Source: CAVYPR01 sp052145775 (lineage in GTDB: Bacteria > Actinomycetota > Acidimicrobiia > Acidimicrobiales > RAAP-2). From it: a DNA stretch of 15,647 nucleotides. The stretch is taken from NCBI GenBank assembly GCA_052145775.1, contig JBKQNY010000188.1, positions 1 through 15,647 of the forward strand, in the 5' to 3' direction. The position numbers and the translations under genes were made by a program. This document shows, in pieces, positions 13,676 through 15,647 of the stretch; position 1 is the first letter of the stretch, and the number at the start of each line of letters is the position of its first letter. Under the pieces are notes generated by a model. It was not told the DNA's origin and did not search any database. It was given only the letters and a program-made list of their open reading frames with translations.

Positions 13676-14104
13676 TCAGCTGGTCGTGGCGACGATCAGC
13701 ACCGCGCACGGCGCCTGGTGGGCCACCGAGTTGGGGATGCTGCCGAGCACGCGTTGGGTGCCGTGCATCCCCTTGTTGCCGACGACGATGAGGTCGGCCC
13801 CCTCATTCGTGGCCACCTCGACGATGGCCTCGACCGGGCTGGAGGTCGAGGCGTGGACCGTCGGGTCGAGCCCGAGCTCCCTGGCCTGGCTGGCCAGCTC
13901 TGTGAGCAGGACATCGGCGGGATTGGTGAGGAGCGAGAACCGGAACTCGTCGGGCAGCTTCTCGCTCCCGCGGACGGCCTTGGGCTTGTAGGCGGTCACG
14001 ATGTGCAGCTCGGCGCCGACCAGCCGGGCCAGCTCCATGGCCGAGCGCACCGCCTCAGCCGCGGTCGTCGAGTCGTCCGCCCCCACCACCACCTTGGCAA
14101 ACAT
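13676..14104 (-). CDS. Universal stress protein (UspA family), 142 aa
   Basis: A single Usp domain of usual length. It begins MFAKVVVGADDST, with the N-terminal strand and Asp10/Asp11 where ATP-binding members have a conserved Asp. It ends with the nucleotide-loop motif VVGNKGMHGTQRVLGSIPNS (Gly109, Gly112, Gly121, Ser122) and the final strand CAVLIV. Usp proteins bind ATP or other nucleotides and are made under starvation, hypoxia or stationary phase; here ATP binding is likely by motif. The start at 14104 is chosen over an upstream in-frame start at 14167 because GGGAGGG lies 6 bases before it and homology begins there. It is the last gene of the minus-strand group and a paralogue of the gene at 15202-15624. 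Confidence 0.92.
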   Translation of the reverse strand: MFAKVVVGADDSTTAAEAVRSAMELARLVGAELHIVTAYKPKAVRGSEKLPDEFRFSLLTNPADVLLTELASQARELGLDPTVHASTSSPVEAIVEVATNEGADLIVVGNKGMHGTQRVLGSIPNSVAHQAPCAVLIVATTS

Positions 14105-14110
14105 GGGTTG

Positions 14111-14117
14111 CCCTCCC
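14111..14117 (-). promoter_or_regulatory. Shine-Dalgarno GGGAGGG for the stress-protein gene
   Basis: On the minus strand GGGAGGG precedes the ATG at 14104 by 6 bases. It decides the start, because an upstream in-frame candidate (14167) would add 21 residues unlike the family. Confidence 0.6.
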
Positions 14118-14121
14118 GCCT

Positions 14122-14136
14122 GCGGGCGGTGCCCGC
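14122..14136. repeat. Perfect 6-base inverted repeat in the stress-protein leader
   Basis: GCGGGC-GGT-GCCCGC forms a 6-base stem with a 3-base loop just upstream of the ribosome binding site of the gene starting at 14104. It could be a leader hairpin affecting translation, or chance in GC-rich sequence. Confidence 0.35.
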
Positions 14137-14177
14137 CGTCGTTGGATCCTCGTGTGCGGGTCGGCACGTTCGGACAC

Positions 14178-14197
14178 GACCCGGTCGGGTCATCGTA
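14178..14197 (-). promoter_or_regulatory. Candidate -10 box with adjoining inverted repeat upstream of the stress-protein gene
   Basis: On the minus strand TACGAT (14192-14197) fits TAnnnT. Directly downstream lies a two-fold repeat, GACCCG and CGGGTC separated by two bases (14178-14191), where transcription would begin. The arrangement looks like an operator over a start site, but no -35 hexamer is evident. The same repeat could instead be a terminator for the membrane-protein gene, whose stop is at 14244. Confidence 0.25.
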
Positions 14198-14243
14198 GGC
14201 GCGGCGTCCGCCGCCCGCCTGCTCGACCTCTCCGCCCCCCGGT

Positions 14244-15152
14244 TCAGCGCCGGGGAGGGATCGGACCCTTGCCGTCGAGATCCATCACCGTGACCTGCTT
14301 GGTGGTCCGCATGGGGTAGGGGTCGGGGTAGTCGACCACCCGCACCGTCCCGACCGGTCGGTAGCGGCCGGCATCGATCACCTCGCGCGGCACGTAGGGG
14401 TCGAGACCGATGTTCCGGAAGAGGCGGGAGGTGGGCTCCCAAATGGACACCCCCTCGTGCCAACGCAGCCGGTCGAGTTTTCGCAGGAGGACGAGCAGGG
14501 TGACCAGGGTGCCAGCCAGGAACCCCGAGGCCACCGCCCCCCAGGAGGTGCCGCCGGGCAGGATCGTGAGCAGCACCAGCAGCAGGAGGAGCAGCAGGAA
14601 GTTCCCCGTCCACTCGATGCCCGAGAGCGACTGTCCGGTGGTGGCTTCGATCAGGGCGCGGTTGGCGGCCATGTCGACGCAGAGCTCGGTCAGCTTCTTG
14701 TAGGCCACCTCCTCCTGGCGGCTCTGGGGGACCAGGTCCAAGATTGTGGCGACCAGGGCGAGGTGGGCCGGGGCCGAGAGGTGGTTGTCCACCAGCCGGT
14801 AGTCGATCTGGTCGGTCAGCTGGCGGTCGATGAGGGTGCGGATCCGGCTGTGGGTGGGGTCGCCGAAGACCGCCGCCAGCTGGTCGATCGAGAGCAGGGC
14901 AGCGTTCCCCGTGGTGATCAGGTCCTGGACGGTGGCCAGCCGCTCGCGCATGCGGGCGATGGAGAAGGCGAGCAGGACCCCGAAGAGGAAGGTGACCATG
15001 CTGCCGAGCGCCGCGGCGATCTCGACGTCCTGGTGTGTCGCCGCCAGCTGGGAGGCAACGACGGCCACCGTCGCGCCGATCAACACCGAGGGGATGACCA
15101 GCGCCTCCCCGCCGGCCACGGCGCGCCACGCTCGTCGGAGTACCCGGATCAC
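14244..15152 (-). CDS. Four-helix membrane protein, possibly DUF4239/bestrophin-like
   Basis: 302 residues from GTG 15152 to TGA 14244. Hydrophobic segments at about 17-37, 45-66, 184-198 (a run of leucines, LLLLLLLVLL) and 204-223 give a 2 + 2 topology with a soluble middle of some 115 residues and a soluble C-terminal tail of about 75 residues. The sequence after helix 2 (FGVLLAFSIARMRERL, then TGNAALLSIDQL and IRTLIDRQLTDQIDYR) resembles the DUF4239 'bestrophin-like' family in layout, but the match is weak and from memory. No catalytic motif is seen. It sits 49 bases after one stress-protein gene and 139 before another, all on one strand, suggesting shared stress-related expression. No Shine-Dalgarno precedes the GTG, which may be a leaderless start. 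Function unknown. Confidence 0.8.
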   Translation of the reverse strand: MIRVLRRAWRAVAGGEALVIPSVLIGATVAVVASQLAATHQDVEIAAALGSMVTFLFGVLLAFSIARMRERLATVQDLITTGNAALLSIDQLAAVFGDPTHSRIRTLIDRQLTDQIDYRLVDNHLSAPAHLALVATILDLVPQSRQEEVAYKKLTELCVDMAANRALIEATTGQSLSGIEWTGNFLLLLLLLVLLTILPGGTSWGAVASGFLAGTLVTLLVLLRKLDRLRWHEGVSIWEPTSRLFRNIGLDPYVPREVIDAGRYRPVGTVRVVDYPDPYPMRTTKQVTVMDLDGKGPIPPRR

Positions 15153-15158
15153 ATGCGT

Positions 15159-15164
15159 ACGGTA
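15159..15164 (-). promoter_or_regulatory. Candidate -10 box TACCGT placed for leaderless transcription of the membrane-protein gene
   Basis: On the minus strand TACCGT occupies -12 to -7 relative to the GTG at 15152, so transcription could begin at the start codon itself. This agrees with the absence of a Shine-Dalgarno sequence. No -35 element is visible. Confidence 0.3.
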
Positions 15165-15169
15165 GCGGA

Positions 15170-15184
15170 GGGCCCGATGGGCCC
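15170..15184 (-). terminator. Hairpin between stress-protein gene and membrane-protein gene
   Basis: GGGCCC, three bases, GGGCCC: a 6-base all-GC stem beginning 17 bases past the stop of the gene at 15202. There is no U-tract. It could end the upstream transcript, which would make the membrane gene independently transcribed from the adjacent -10 candidate. Confidence 0.38.
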
Positions 15185-15201
15185 CGGGTGCCCGCGAACG
15201 G

Positions 15202-15624
15202 TCAGGCGGTCTTGGCGATGAGCACGTCGCAGCCGGCGCTGTGGGCCACGCTGTTGGGCACCGAGCCCAGCACCCGCCGGGTCATGCCCTTGGAGCCCAC
15301 CACGATGAGGTCGGCCCCGACCTCCTCGGCCACCCGCACGATCACCGCCGCCGGATTGCCGGTGGCGGCGTGCAGCTTGACCTGCACGCCCTCGATACCG
15401 GCGGCGACCTCGGCCAGCATCTCCTCGCCCCCGAGCAGCGAGAACCCCGCCCCCGACAGGGGCTCACCGCCGGCGAGCGGCCCCCCGGCCACCCCGGTTG
15501 GCTGCTTGGTGACGGTGACCAGGTGGAGGGTGGCCCCGTCGCGTCGGGCCAGCCCGGCGGCGATCTCCACGGCCATGGCGGCCGTCTCCGAACCGTCGGT
15601 TCCCACCACGATGTTCGAGTACAT
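15202..15624 (-). CDS. Universal stress protein (UspA family), 140 aa
   Basis: A complete Usp domain: MYSNIVVGTDGSETA at the start (Asp10 in the nucleotide-binding position) and VVGSKGMTRRVLGSVPNS near the end (Gly110, Gly113, Gly120, Ser121), then CDVLIAKTA. The glycine loop has six residues between the second and third glycines, against eight in its paralogue at 13676 and nine in the classical motif. The middle (about 41-65) is Gly/Pro-rich and divergent. ATG 15624 is preferred to GTG 15630 because AGGGGG lies 5 bases before the ATG and overlaps the GTG. The gene lies at the window edge, so its upstream control is not visible. Role: stress-induced nucleotide-binding protein, as inferred from the family. 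Confidence 0.92.
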   Translation of the reverse strand: MYSNIVVGTDGSETAAMAVEIAAGLARRDGATLHLVTVTKQPTGVAGGPLAGGEPLSGAGFSLLGGEEMLAEVAAGIEGVQVKLHAATGNPAAVIVRVAEEVGADLIVVGSKGMTRRVLGSVPNSVAHSAGCDVLIAKTA

Positions 15625-15629
15625 GCCCA

Positions 15630-15635
15630 CCCCCT
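15630..15635 (-). promoter_or_regulatory. Shine-Dalgarno AGGGGG deciding the ATG start at 15624
   Basis: AGGGGG on the minus strand is 5 bases upstream of the ATG at 15624, and it would overlap the alternative GTG at 15630. Confidence 0.5.
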
Positions 15636-15647
15636 GGGTGCTGTTCG

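Noticed and set aside
15202..15624. Stress protein as a non-binding pseudogene because its glycine loop is short
   Set aside because: The frame is intact, the Asp and loop glycines are present, and short-loop forms ending GSVPNSVAH are, as far as I recall, a common subtype in related bacteria.

Overview
This is a GC-rich window (third codon positions almost all G or C, GTG starts, Shine-Dalgarno-led and possibly leaderless genes, paired universal stress proteins). It fits a high-GC actinobacterium, perhaps of the Acidimicrobiia type. That taxonomy is inference, because no rRNA or other marker gene is present. I see no tRNA, rRNA, CRISPR array, insertion sequence, integrase or origin.

Layout. 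(1) Bases 1-9417, plus strand: the 3' part of one giant open reading frame. It encodes 3138 residues in the window and is cut at its 5' end by the window edge. The product looks like a secreted mosaic of Thr/Ser/Gly-rich beta modules: IPT/TIG domains, a Gly-rich 'GAGIGGG' beta-helix, a period-5 'LRTYP/LRTG' repeat, three C-x4-C modules, a DUF11-like domain, a PPC-like domain, a gingipain-like (C25, caspase-fold) peptidase domain with a candidate His/Cys dyad, MBG repeats, and five C-terminal IPT domains in a 522-base supra-repeat. (2) Bases 9418-9701: a GC-rich intergenic stretch with hairpins and a weak promoter candidate. (3) Bases 9702-13649, plus strand: a 1315-residue regulator with two class III cyclase domains, an AAA/STAND-type ATPase and a TPR-like tail. 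This is the architecture of soluble adenylyl cyclase (human ADCY10). (4) Bases 13676-15624, minus strand and convergent with the cyclase: two universal stress proteins on either side of a four-helix membrane protein.

How the genes may work together. The cyclase and the stress-protein cluster look like a signalling and stress neighbourhood (cAMP plus nucleotide-binding USPs), but nothing in the sequence shows that they act together. The giant gene appears to be an independent surface or secreted unit.

Most notable observations. Threonine codon ACA is strongly enriched in the giant gene and almost absent from the neighbouring cyclase gene. The period-5 repeat and peptidase lie together in one huge protein. 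The cyclase has complementary degenerate half-sites but seems to lack the arginine that binds bicarbonate in human sAC. I do not find a clear new defence or mobile system.
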